From Gammaproteobacteria bacterium Ga0077554 (GTDB taxonomy: Bacteria > Pseudomonadota > Gammaproteobacteria > Ga0077554 > Ga007554), in assembly GCA_001464585.1 (NCBI GenBank), contig LNFF01000008.1:1-64000 (forward strand): 64,000 nt of DNA, written 5' to 3'. The notes beneath the pieces were generated by a model. The model worked only from the letters and a program-made list of their open reading frames with translations, was not told the origin of the DNA and made no database searches. Below, piece after piece: positions 34,719 through 44,136 of the stretch (position 1 is the stretch's first letter; every line of letters starts with the position of its first letter). The position numbers and the translations under genes are program-made.

Positions 34719-35450
34719 ATGGCATCTAATTCTTTCGCACCGCCGACCCACAAGCCGCGGCTCCTGATCGACTTGCTGGTTAGCATCGTCATTCCCTCCG
34801 TCATCCTGATGAAATTCAGCGGCGCGGCAGACTTGGGCGCCGCGCGGGCGCTGCTGCTGGCGCTGGCCTTTCCCATCGGCTGGGGGCTGTTCGAGTTGCT
34901 GAAATACCGAAAATTCAACTTCATCGCACTGCTGGGCCTGATCAGTGTCCTGCTCACTGGCGGTATCGGCCTGCTGCAACTGGATACGCAATGGCTGGCC
35001 GTAAAGGAGGCCGCCATTCCCGGCCTGATCGGCCTGGCCGTGCTCGTCTCTATCCGCACCCGCTACCCGCTGATCAAAACCCTGCTCTACAACCCGGCGC
35101 TGATCGACGTGGCGCGCGTGCGGCAACACCTGGAAGAACGGGGGACTGAGCAGGACTTTGAAGCCCGTTTGCAGACCGCCACCTGGCTGCTCGGCAGCAC
35201 CTTTTTCTTCTCCGCCGCCATGAATTATTTCCTGGCGACCTGGATCGTCACCAGCCCGGCCGGAAGCCAGGCCTTCAACGAAGAACTCGGCCGGCTCACC
35301 CTGATGAGCTACCCGATGATCGCCCTTCCGTCGATGCTGATGATGATGGCCGTGCTCTACTACCTCGCCCGTGCCGTGCGGCAACTCGCCGGACTGAAAC
35401 TAACCGACATGCTCAACCAGACCCCCAATCAGACCGGAGACCGCCCGTGA
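34719..35450 (+). CDS. VC0807-like multi-spanning membrane protein
   Basis: A 243-aa protein with about six membrane helices (for example LIDLLVSIVIPSVILMKF, FIALLGLISVLLTGGIGLL, LLGSTFFFSAAMNYFLATWI and LMSYPMIALPSMLMMMAVLY). The layout (KFSGA, LELLKYRKFN-like FELLKYRKFNFIALLG, a charged AAIPGLIGLAVLVS-RTRYPLI stretch) resembles the uncharacterised VC0807 family. It is the first of three overlapping genes (4-nt GTGA overlap with the next). The role is unknown; the linkage to a TerB-like protein suggests a membrane stress or envelope role, by inference only. Confidence 0.7.
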   Translation: MASNSFAPPTHKPRLLIDLLVSIVIPSVILMKFSGAADLGAARALLLALAFPIGWGLFELLKYRKFNFIALLGLISVLLTGGIGLLQLDTQWLAVKEAAIPGLIGLAVLVSIRTRYPLIKTLLYNPALIDVARVRQHLEERGTEQDFEARLQTATWLLGSTFFFSAAMNYFLATWIVTSPAGSQAFNEELGRLTLMSYPMIALPSMLMMMAVLYYLARAVRQLAGLKLTDMLNQTPNQTGDRP

Positions 35451-36418
35451 ACCCCGAACAGCAAAAATCCATCCTTTCCATTGCCCTGCTCGCCGCCTTT
35501 GCCGACGGCAACAAGGATGACCGCGAACGCGAACAGATTCGCCAACTGGCCGAATCGTTGGACAACGAGGCAGCCGTCCTCGATCTTGCACGTCTGTATC
35601 AGGATGTGCTGCTTAAGCGCGTCAGCTTGAGCAGCGCCGCCGCCGCGCTGACCGACCCCGAACACCGCCAGCTCGCCTATGAAATGGCGGTGTGTGTCTG
35701 CGATGCCGACGGGCGCCAGAGCGATGCCGAGAGTCGTTTCTTAAATGAACTGAAGGCCATGCTCAAGCTTGATGCGGGACAGGCCGCCGCCTTCGAGCAC
35801 GAAGCCGACGCCATCGTCGATCTTACCGAGGCGGCGGCGCCCTCCGTGGCGGCGGGCGTCGCCGCCACGCCCGGCCCGGTGGTGGCGGCCCAGCCGAACG
35901 TGCCCGAGGCGGAACTCGACAAATCCATCCTCAATTACGCCATCCTCAACGGCGCACTGGAACTATTGCCGCAGTCCTGGGCATCGATGGCCATCATTCC
36001 GCTGCAGATCAAGATGGTGTATAGCATTGGCAAGGCCCATGGCGTCGACCTCGACCAGGGCCATATCAAGGAATTCATCGCCGCCGCGGGCGTCGGGTTC
36101 ACTTCGCAATACCTCGAACAGTTCGGGCGCAAGCTGCTCGGCGGCCTGCTTGGCAAGGCGGCGGGCGGCCTGTTCGGCAAGGTCGGCAGCGCCGCCACCG
36201 GCATGGCTTTCTCCTTCGCCACCACCTATGCGCTGGGGCAACTCGCCAAACGCTATTACGCCGGCGGGCGGGTGATGAACACGGCGCTGCTGAAAGACAC
36301 GTTCCAGAACCTGCTGGGTCCGGCCAAGCAGATGCAAACGCAATACCTGCCGCAAATCCAGCAGAAAGCGGGCACGCTCGATATGGGCAGCGTCATGGCC
36401 ATGGTTCGGGGGGCATGA
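35447..36418 (+). CDS. TerB-like protein with C-terminal YcjF/DUF697-like region
   Basis: A 323-aa protein starting at GTG 35447, overlapping the previous stop. Residues 1-115 look like a TerB (tellurite-resistance-like) helical domain: ILSIALLAAFADGNKDDRER, then CVCDADGRQSDAESRFL. A Pro/Ala-rich linker follows. Residues 165-280 are like the glycine-rich helical DUF697/YcjF region (IIPLQIKMVYSIGKAHG, AAGVGFTSQ, GGLLGKAAGGLFG), which often sits next to membranes or GTPases. The exact function is unknown. It is the middle gene of a three-gene operon with a 4-nt overlap on each side. Confidence 0.75.
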   Translation: MNPEQQKSILSIALLAAFADGNKDDREREQIRQLAESLDNEAAVLDLARLYQDVLLKRVSLSSAAAALTDPEHRQLAYEMAVCVCDADGRQSDAESRFLNELKAMLKLDAGQAAAFEHEADAIVDLTEAAAPSVAAGVAATPGPVVAAQPNVPEAELDKSILNYAILNGALELLPQSWASMAIIPLQIKMVYSIGKAHGVDLDQGHIKEFIAAAGVGFTSQYLEQFGRKLLGGLLGKAAGGLFGKVGSAATGMAFSFATTYALGQLAKRYYAGGRVMNTALLKDTFQNLLGPAKQMQTQYLPQIQQKAGTLDMGSVMAMVRGA

Positions 36419-37029
36419 GCAAATTTTTCTGGTTGATCAGACTACTTTCGGAGCGCAGATCCATGAAAGGCATTTTTGTTGCGGGCGGCATCGGGTTCGT
36501 TGTGTTGCTGGTGCTGCTGGTGTGGGCAGGAGTGGCCGGGGTCGGCTTGGTCTCCGACCATCTGCCGCGCTGGCTGGCCAGCGGCGAGCAGTTCGCGACC
36601 GAAACCATGCGCAAAGCGCAGGAGACGTTGCCGACAGTCACGGACAAGGTCGCCGAATCCGCGCCCGGGCTGGCACGCCAGATTGAGGGGCTGATTCCTG
36701 GCACAGCTTTACCCGCAGAGGACGTGGGTGGTCAGGATCTGGCGGATATTCCCCGCTTCCCCGGCATGGTGCGGGTTGCCTACAGCCTTGCCGGACAGAA
36801 AAGAACCGTCGCCTACCAGGTACGGGCCGAGTTTGGCCAGGTCGTCGCGTTCTACGTCCGCGAAATGGCGCAACGGGGTTTTACCGGGCAGGTGACCTCC
36901 GCCGCTCCCGCCGAGGAGATTCATCTTTACCGCCGCAAGAACGAGCAGTTCACGTTCCGCTTCACAAAGCTTTCGCGGCTCGGCTCGGAAATCACCTCAC
37001 TGGAGATCAGCGAACCTGTAGAAAGGTAG
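36415..37029 (+). CDS. Hypothetical membrane-anchored protein, 204 aa
   Basis: One N-terminal helix (GIFVAGGIGFVVLLVLLVWAG) is followed by a mostly soluble domain of about 160 residues, probably periplasmic. No family is recognised. The C-terminal part, from DIPRFPGMVRVAYSLAGQKR to LYRRKNEQFTFRF, looks like a compact alpha/beta fold. The ATG overlaps the previous stop as ATGA, so it is translated with the TerB-like gene. A second in-frame ATG at 36463 would remove 16 residues before the helix. High G/C at third positions is shared with its operon. Confidence 0.65.
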   Translation: MSKFFWLIRLLSERRSMKGIFVAGGIGFVVLLVLLVWAGVAGVGLVSDHLPRWLASGEQFATETMRKAQETLPTVTDKVAESAPGLARQIEGLIPGTALPAEDVGGQDLADIPRFPGMVRVAYSLAGQKRTVAYQVRAEFGQVVAFYVREMAQRGFTGQVTSAAPAEEIHLYRRKNEQFTFRFTKLSRLGSEITSLEISEPVER

Positions 37030-38729
<1,700 letters not shown>

Positions 38730-38742
38730 AACATTCAGGCCA

Positions 38743-39012
38743 ATGAAACCCTTAATTATAGCTTTGCTGGTGTTGCTGGGTTTTTTACAGTACAAGCTGT
38801 GGCTGGGGGAGGGTAGTCTGGCCGAGATATGGCGCACGCATCAAGCCATAGATGTACAGATGCAGGAGAACGCCGCGCTCAAAGAGCGTAACGCCGCGCT
38901 GGATGCCGAGGTAAAAGACCTGAAGCACGGGTTTGCTGCCATCGAAGAGCGCGCTCGTGCGGAGCTGGGCATGATTAAAAAAGATGAAACCTTTTATCGG
39001 GTGGTGGAGTGA
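38743..39012 (+). CDS. ftsB: Cell division protein FtsB
   Basis: An 89-aa bitopic membrane protein. The helix KPLIIALLVLLGFLQYKLWL is followed by the GEGSLAEIWR motif, a Leu/Ala coiled coil (QENAALKERNAALDAEVKDL) and the typical ARAELGMIKKDETFYRVVE end. FtsB forms the FtsQLB complex that switches on septal wall synthesis. I chose ATG 38743, so the membrane helix starts at once. It lies between eno and ispD as in E. coli. Confidence 0.95.
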   Translation: MKPLIIALLVLLGFLQYKLWLGEGSLAEIWRTHQAIDVQMQENAALKERNAALDAEVKDLKHGFAAIEERARAELGMIKKDETFYRVVE

Positions 39013-39040
39013 ATCACAGGATTATTTTCAGGAGGCTTTC

Positions 39041-39784
39041 ATTTCAACGGCAACCGTAGTTTACCCGTTGCCTGTTAATTACTGGGTGGTCATACCCGCT
39101 GCGGGTATTGGCACCCGCATGGGCATGTCGATGCCCAAGCAGTATTTACCATTACTCGGCAAAACTGTTATTGAGCATACCCTGGATCGCTTGAGCAGTC
39201 ATCCACGTATTGCGGGAGTGGTTGTGGTGATCGCGCCGGGCGATACCCATTGGGAGTCTATTTCACCTACCGGTGCTGATGGCGCCAGATTGACCCCGAT
39301 CATCGCCGAAGGCGGTGTCGAACGCTATCATTCCGTGCTGAACGGATTGCATAAGCTTGCAGGGATTGCCCAACCCCAAGATTGGGTGCTGGTGCATGAT
39401 GCCGCCCGCCCGTGTATTCGTCACGTTGACATCAATACTCTTATTGACAGTCTTGCAGATCATGCTGTGGGTGGATTGCTCGGCGTACCTGTTTCTGACA
39501 CGGTTAAACGGGCTGACAATGCCGGAAATGTATTGGACACGGTTAATCGTCACGGTTTATGGCGTGCCATGACCCCGCAAATGTTTCGCCTCGAAGTATT
39601 AACGCACGCGTTGCATTATGCGGTGACGCAGCATTTGCCTGTCACTGATGAGGCAGCGGCGATGGAGCTGTGTGGTTTCGCGCCGCTCATGGTTGAAGGC
39701 CATGCCGACAATATCAAAATTACGCATCCGCAGGATTTGGTGCTTGCGGAACTTTATATCAGGCAACAGGAGGATGGCGCGTGA
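39041..39784 (+). CDS. ispD: 2-C-methyl-D-erythritol 4-phosphate cytidylyltransferase IspD
   Basis: About 247 aa. CTP loop VVIPAAGIGTRMGMSMPKQY, HTLDRLSSHP, VLVHDAARPCI, VPVSDTVKRAD and the end DNIKITHPQDLVLAE are all present. It is the third step of the MEP isoprenoid path. The start is not clear. AGGAGG (39030-39035) lies 5 nt before an in-frame ATT at 39041, and no ATG or GTG lies near. Other choices are ATG 38984 inside ftsB, or TTG 39068, neither with a ribosome site. The stop overlaps the ispF start (GTGA). Confidence 0.93.
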   Translation: MSTATVVYPLPVNYWVVIPAAGIGTRMGMSMPKQYLPLLGKTVIEHTLDRLSSHPRIAGVVVVIAPGDTHWESISPTGADGARLTPIIAEGGVERYHSVLNGLHKLAGIAQPQDWVLVHDAARPCIRHVDINTLIDSLADHAVGGLLGVPVSDTVKRADNAGNVLDTVNRHGLWRAMTPQMFRLEVLTHALHYAVTQHLPVTDEAAAMELCGFAPLMVEGHADNIKITHPQDLVLAELYIRQQEDGA

Positions 39785-40260
39785 GAATAGGCCACGGCTA
39801 CGACGCGCATTGTTTTGCGCCGGGACGCCGATTGATTTTAGGTGGTGTCGAAATTCCTTATGAGCTTGGCATGGCCGCCCACTCCGATGGTGATGTGCTG
39901 ATCCATGCGCTGTGCGACGCCTTGCTGGGCGCGGCGGGATATGGCGATATTGGCCGGCATTTTCCTGATTCAAGCGCCGAGTTCAAGGATATTGACAGCC
40001 GTATTTTATTGCGCCGCGTGGTAACGTTAATGCAGGAAAATGGCCTGCGTATTTCCAATGTTGACGTTACTGTAATCGCACAAGCGCCGCGCCTCAAGCC
40101 CTACGTTGTTGACATGCAAGCGTGTCTGGCGGCGGATCTGGATATTCCCACCAACCGCATTAACATTAAAGCGACCACCACTGAAGGCATGGGGTTTACT
40201 GGCCGTAAGGAAGGGATTGCGGCACATGCTGTAGTCCTGTTAAAAGAAATTGACGACTAG
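39781..40260 (+). CDS. ispF: 2-C-methyl-D-erythritol 2,4-cyclodiphosphate synthase IspF
   Basis: A 159-aa trimeric enzyme following IspD in the MEP path (IspE acts between them). Zn ligands are in RIGHGYDAHCF and the AHSDGDVLIHALCDALLG block, with DIGRHFPDS, and the end ATTTEGMGFTGRKEGIAAHAV (in part). It starts at GTG 39781 with a 4-nt overlap to ispD. The TTG start of truD lies in its last codons. The length is normal. Confidence 0.97.
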   Translation: MRIGHGYDAHCFAPGRRLILGGVEIPYELGMAAHSDGDVLIHALCDALLGAAGYGDIGRHFPDSSAEFKDIDSRILLRRVVTLMQENGLRISNVDVTVIAQAPRLKPYVVDMQACLAADLDIPTNRINIKATTTEGMGFTGRKEGIAAHAVVLLKEIDD

Positions 40261-41284
40261 CAAAATCCAGCCTTCTGCTTTAGCCTACATTAGTGATCGC
40301 CCTCGGGTTACAGGCGTGATACGCAGCACCGCCGATGATTTTCAGGTAGATGAAAATCTGGGTTTCGACCCGGCGGGTAAGGGTGAGCATATTCTATTGC
40401 AAATCCGCAAGCGCCATCTCAATACCGAAGCTGTCGCCCGCCAATTAGCCAAATTAGCGGGAGTGAAATTAATGGACGTAGGTTATGCGGGATTAAAAGA
40501 TCGTATGGCGTCTACCTCTCAGTGGTTTAGCGTTAACCTGGCAGGCAAGCCCGAGCCTGACTGGACTGCGTTGGCGTGTGATGACATCCAGTTTCTGACG
40601 GTCGCGCGCCATGATCGCAAGCTGCGCCGAGGCGCGTTGCAAAGTAATCGCTTTAGCTTGATCGTGCGCGATTTACAAGGTGAAGTATCTGATATTGAAC
40701 AGCGTTTGATGCGTATCAAGCAACAGGGTGTACCGAATTATTTTGGCGAGCAGCGCTTCGGGCATGCCAATCTTGATCGGGCCGCTGCCATGTTTGAAGG
40801 CCAGCTTCGTGTCAAAGATCGGCATCAGCGCGGTTTATATCTTTCATCGGCGCGATCGGAATTATTTAATCGCGTCTTGTCGCATCGTGTAACAGCGGGT
40901 TATTGGAATCGTGCTGTGGCGGGTGACGTAATGATGCTGGATGGTACCCATAGCATTTTTTCCATAATGCAGGTTGATGCTGAAATTGAAAAACGGATAA
41001 CGCAGGGTGATCTTCATCCCACTGGTCCGCTGTGGGGACGAGGCGAATTGCGTACCGGATTAGATGCCCGGCAGATAGAAGAAAGTGTGTTACAGGAATG
41101 TGCTCTTTGGTGTCGCGGACTTGAAGAGGCTGAGCTGGATCAGCAGCGCCGCACCCTGCGTTTAAAGGTGCATGATTTGAAGTGGGATTTTACATCTTCC
41201 GGTGAAATGCAAGTGCAGTTTGGCCTGCCCTCTGGCAGTTATGCTACAATGGTATTGCGTGAAGTGGTAACCTGCAATATTTAA
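40250..41284 (+). CDS. truD: tRNA pseudouridine(13) synthase TruD
   Basis: A 344-aa TruD. It has VIRSTADDFQVDENLGF, KRHLNTEAVARQLAKLAGVK, the catalytic Asp in YAGLKDRMASTSQW, the NYFGEQRFG signature and a C-terminal VKWDF-like DLKWDFTSSGEMQVQFGLPS (in part). It turns U13 of tRNA-Glu into pseudouridine. The TTG start at 40250 overlaps the ispF stop by 11 nt. It is probably the last gene of eno-ftsB-ispD-ispF-truD; a terminator follows at 41392-41417. Confidence 0.95.
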   Translation: MTTSKIQPSALAYISDRPRVTGVIRSTADDFQVDENLGFDPAGKGEHILLQIRKRHLNTEAVARQLAKLAGVKLMDVGYAGLKDRMASTSQWFSVNLAGKPEPDWTALACDDIQFLTVARHDRKLRRGALQSNRFSLIVRDLQGEVSDIEQRLMRIKQQGVPNYFGEQRFGHANLDRAAAMFEGQLRVKDRHQRGLYLSSARSELFNRVLSHRVTAGYWNRAVAGDVMMLDGTHSIFSIMQVDAEIEKRITQGDLHPTGPLWGRGELRTGLDARQIEESVLQECALWCRGLEEAELDQQRRTLRLKVHDLKWDFTSSGEMQVQFGLPSGSYATMVLREVVTCNI

Positions 41285-41323
41285 TCTCTTCGGGGTTGAT
41301 TCCCCGCAGCTTGCTGCGTTTGT

Positions 41324-41383
41324 TGTCATCCCGAACGAAGTGAGGGATCTTGCTTAAGATTCCTCGCTGTGCTCGGAATGACA
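41324..41383. repeat. 60-bp palindromic (MITE-like) repeat inserted near the truD terminator
   Basis: The ends TGTCATCCCGA and TCGGAATGACA are near-perfect inverted copies, with a core of GAACGAAGTGAGGGATC and GATTCCTCGCTGTGC. It sits between two direct copies of CCCCGCAGCTTGCTGCG (41302-41318 and 41392-41408). No coding content. The type is like the widespread 'GTCATTCCGAGC...GAGGAATC' repeats. Confidence 0.75.
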
Positions 41384-41391
41384 CAGAAATA

Positions 41392-41417
41392 CCCCGCAGC
41401 TTGCTGCGGGGGTTTTT
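41392..41417 (+). terminator. Intrinsic terminator of truD
   Basis: CCCCGCAG-CTTG-CTGCGGGG is followed by GTTTTTA, a strong hairpin and T-run, placed after the repeat. A partial copy of the same hairpin (CCCCGCAGCTTGCTGCG, 41302-41318) lies before the repeat. Confidence 0.75.
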
Positions 41418-41489
41418 ATTAGGTTAAAATTTTCATATAATATTATGAATGATTCTGTATTGCGATATGCGATCAACAAGGAGGTTGTT

Positions 41490-42092
41490 ATGCGTTACTT
41501 GCCCCCGATTTTTGGGCTTTTGCTTTCATTATTCCTAACGGGATGCGGTTACAACACCTTACAATCCACGGATGAGCAGATCAAGGCCAGTTGGTCTGAG
41601 GTCTTGAATCAATACCAACGTCGCGCCGACCTGGTGCCCAATCTTGTCAATACAGTAAAAGGATTCGCTGCCCAGGAAAAAGAAGTCTTGTTGGGAGTGA
41701 CCGAGGCGAGAGCACGTATAGGCTCGATTCAAGCCACCCCCGAACTCATTAATGATCCCGAAGCTTTTGCTAAATTCCAGGCGGCCCAAGGACAATTGTC
41801 CAGCGCCCTGTCGCGCTTGCTGGTAGTGGCAGAGAATTATCCCCAGCTAAAATCCGATACTGTCTTTCGTGATCTTCAGGCGCAACTTGAAGGTACGGAA
41901 AATCGCATTAGTGTAGCGCGTAATCGCTATATTCAGGCAGTGCAGGAATATAACGTCACGGTGCGTTCCTTCCCCAGCAACTTGACGGCTATGATGTTTG
42001 GTTTTAAAGCCAAGCCCAATTTTAGTGTAGAAAACGAAAAAGCTATTTCTACACCACCTGCTGTCAATTTTGATCAGCCCGCCAGACAATAA
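41490..42092 (+). CDS. lemA: LemA-family lipoprotein
   Basis: A 200-aa LemA protein. The signal (FGLLLSLFLTGCGYNTL) has a lipobox LTGC, unusual but known for LemA members. It is followed by the long helical domain: VLNQYQRRADLVPNLVNTVKGF, LSRLLVVAENYPQLKSD and the NRYIQAVQEYNVTVRSFPSN pattern. AAGGAGG lies 5 nt before ATG 41490. It precedes two TPM-domain genes, a conserved trio in which function is still unclear (membrane or envelope). Confidence 0.93.
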   Translation: MRYLPPIFGLLLSLFLTGCGYNTLQSTDEQIKASWSEVLNQYQRRADLVPNLVNTVKGFAAQEKEVLLGVTEARARIGSIQATPELINDPEAFAKFQAAQGQLSSALSRLLVVAENYPQLKSDTVFRDLQAQLEGTENRISVARNRYIQAVQEYNVTVRSFPSNLTAMMFGFKAKPNFSVENEKAISTPPAVNFDQPARQ

Positions 42093-42105
42093 AGACCAGA
42101 CAATC

Positions 42106-42978
42106 ATGCTCAGGGTTACTATTGTCAGAGGAGGGGGCGCGTTTTGTTTGGTGCTGTTATTTGTTTGCAGCATCGCAAGCGCTGCTGTCGGTGATCAAGT
42201 GCCCGTGCCTCCCTTGCAGGCACGCGTTACTGACCTTACCGGTACTCTTACTGCGCCTCAGCAAGCACAGCTTGAGCAAACCCTGAGTGCGTTTGAAGCG
42301 CAAAAAGGAAGTCAAATTGCTGTGTTGATGGTTCCTACCACTCAGCCCGAAACCATAGAACAATACAGCATTCGTGTCGCCACGGCATGGCGGCTTGGAC
42401 GTAAGGGTGTAGATGACGGTGCATTATTGCTGGTGGCAAAAGAAGACCGCACTTTGCGCATTGAGGTCGGCTATGGTCTGGAAGGTATCGTTCCTGACGC
42501 AGTAGCTAATCGCATTACCGATGAAGTTATAACTCCTTATTTTAGGCAGGGCGATTTTTATGGGGGTATTCAAGCCGGCATTGATCGCTTGCTGCGCGTC
42601 ATTGAAGGCGAGTCGTTACCTGCGCCCGCTTCTCAAGCAAAACGCGGCGCCACAGATGGCTTGATGCAGTTAATTCCCTTTATTTTTTTTGGAGTACTTA
42701 TCGGTGGTGGCATCTTGCGCGCGGTGCTGGGACGTTTTCCCGCTGCATTGGCAGTCGGTGGAGTGACGTCACTCATCCTCTGGTTTTTATTAGGTTCACT
42801 GTTGATGGCGATTGTAGTGGGCATTATTGCTGCTGTTTTTGCTCTGGTGGGAGGCATGGGTCGGGGCGGTGGATGGTATAGTGGCGGCGGCGGTATGCGA
42901 GGCGGAGGTCTGGGCGGCGGCGGTTTCAGTGGCGGGGGCGGTGGTTTTGGCGGCGGCGGCGCTTCCGGACGGTGGTGA
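42106..42978 (+). CDS. TPM-domain (YgcG/DUF477) membrane protein
   Basis: A 290-aa protein. A signal or anchor (VLLFVCSIASAAVG) is followed by a TPM domain: RVTDLTGTLTAPQQAQLEQT, GSQIAVLMVPTTQPE, WRLGRKGVDDGALLLVAKED and VGYGLEGIVPDAV. Then come two helices (LIPFIFFGVLIGGGI, LILWFLLGSLLMAIVVGI) and a Gly-rich tail (GGGGFGGGGASGRW). These proteins occur next to LemA; the TPM domain is related to the photosystem-repair phosphatase fold. ATG 42106 is the likely start, though no clear ribosome site is visible. Confidence 0.9.
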   Translation: MLRVTIVRGGGAFCLVLLFVCSIASAAVGDQVPVPPLQARVTDLTGTLTAPQQAQLEQTLSAFEAQKGSQIAVLMVPTTQPETIEQYSIRVATAWRLGRKGVDDGALLLVAKEDRTLRIEVGYGLEGIVPDAVANRITDEVITPYFRQGDFYGGIQAGIDRLLRVIEGESLPAPASQAKRGATDGLMQLIPFIFFGVLIGGGILRAVLGRFPAALAVGGVTSLILWFLLGSLLMAIVVGIIAAVFALVGGMGRGGGWYSGGGGMRGGGLGGGGFSGGGGGFGGGGASGRW

Positions 42979-42980
42979 GG

Positions 42981-43478
42981 ATGAATGGCACACGTATTAT
43001 TAAACACCTTACGATGACTCACTGGCATGTTAACCGGTATTTCCCGGGTACCGTGTTAACCGCCATTGAGAATTCGATTCGGCTTGCCGAGAAAACGCAT
43101 AGCGGCGAAATTTGTTTTGCCCTGGAAGGCGCATTACATACCCGTTCCCTATTTATGGGGCAAACCGCGCGCGAACGTGCCATCGAAGTATTTTCGCAAT
43201 TACGCGTATGGGATACAGAGCATAACAACGGGGTATTAATTTATTTATTACTTGCCGATCGGGATGTAGAAATTGTCGCGGATCGAGGCATTGATCTCAA
43301 GGTTGGCAAGCAGGGATGGGAAGACATATGCCGAAAAATGGAAGACGCTTTCCGGCAGCGCCATTATCAGCAAGGTGTGATTAGTGGTATTAATGCGGTG
43401 GCTGAACAACTGGCCCGCTATTTTCCCGCGTCAGGAGTAAATCATAATGAGTTACCGGATCGCCCTGTAATATTATAG
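42981..43478 (+). CDS. Second TPM-domain protein (small YgcG relative)
   Basis: A 165-aa soluble protein with a TPM-like domain: HWHVNRYFPGTVLTAIENSI, SGEICFALEGALH, FSQLRVWDTEHNNGVLIYLL and VEIVADRGIDLKVG. It lacks a signal peptide and a Gly-rich tail, so it is likely cytoplasmic or membrane-bound by partner. It follows the first TPM gene directly, which fits the lemA-TPM-TPM trio. A GTG at 42972 that overlaps the previous gene is an alternate start. Function unknown. Confidence 0.85.
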   Translation: MNGTRIIKHLTMTHWHVNRYFPGTVLTAIENSIRLAEKTHSGEICFALEGALHTRSLFMGQTARERAIEVFSQLRVWDTEHNNGVLIYLLLADRDVEIVADRGIDLKVGKQGWEDICRKMEDAFRQRHYQQGVISGINAVAEQLARYFPASGVNHNELPDRPVIL

Positions 43479-43557
43479 GCATCCCACGTGCCGTAAATCA
43501 GATTTTTTTAAAGAACGTATGAATTTTTTAAACACCCGCAACCAGAAGGATATTGAT

Positions 43558-44109
43558 ATGCGATTTTTTATGTTTCCGATTATAGTGACATTGGCATTGA
43601 GTGGCTGTGATAAACAGCAGCAGGAAGAAGTAAAGGCACCCGCTACCCCGCCACCTGCTTCAACAAGTGCACCACCGTCCCCCCCGGAGGCTCCTGTAGT
43701 GCCACCGCCGCAGGCAGTCGTGCCACAAGAAGTTCCCCCGCCCCCGCCTTCGCCACCTGTGGTTGCGCAGCCTGTTCCCGCGCCACCTCTTATGGCGACT
43801 CCAAAAACACAGCCTGAAGAACCAGCCCTCCCTGCCAAACCCGATACATTAACCCTGGCGAAGCAAAGCGGATGTCTGGCTTGTCATGGTGTCGATAAAA
43901 AAATAGTAGGACCCGCATGGAAAGATGTTTCTGCACGTTATAAAAATGATGCGGAAGCCAAGACCAAACTGATTGCTAAAATTAAAGCGGGGGGCAAGGG
44001 TAACTGGACCGAAGTAACCGGAGGCATGGCAATGCCCGCTTATTCACCGCGCGTGTCTGATCACGACATAGAGATCTTGGTGGATTTTATATTATCGCTG
44101 GCGAGTTGA
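43558..44109 (+). CDS. Lipoprotein-anchored class I cytochrome c
   Basis: A 183-aa protein. The lipobox LSGC (MRFFMFPIIVTLALSGC) anchors it to a membrane. A Pro-rich linker of about 75 residues precedes a mono-haem domain with CLACHGVDKKIVGPAWKDVS and the Met-ligand stretch GMAMPAYSPRVSDHDIE. The haem domain closely matches the soluble cytochrome at 34112-34429, so this is a tethered paralogue. AAGGA lies 8 nt before ATG 43558. It may pass electrons near the membrane; the partner is unknown. Confidence 0.92.
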   Translation: MRFFMFPIIVTLALSGCDKQQQEEVKAPATPPPASTSAPPSPPEAPVVPPPQAVVPQEVPPPPPSPPVVAQPVPAPPLMATPKTQPEEPALPAKPDTLTLAKQSGCLACHGVDKKIVGPAWKDVSARYKNDAEAKTKLIAKIKAGGKGNWTEVTGGMAMPAYSPRVSDHDIEILVDFILSLAS

Positions 44110-44136
44110 CCGAATTTACGCCGCTGCTTGCCGGAC

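Noticed and set aside
42860-42975. Short GGCGGC-type repeats that look like an array
   Set aside because: They encode the Gly-rich tail of the TPM protein; there are no spacers of constant size, so it is not CRISPR.
43600-43860. Minus-strand Gly/Ala-rich frame of 121 codons
   Set aside because: It is the complement of the Pro-rich linker in the lipoprotein cytochrome c.
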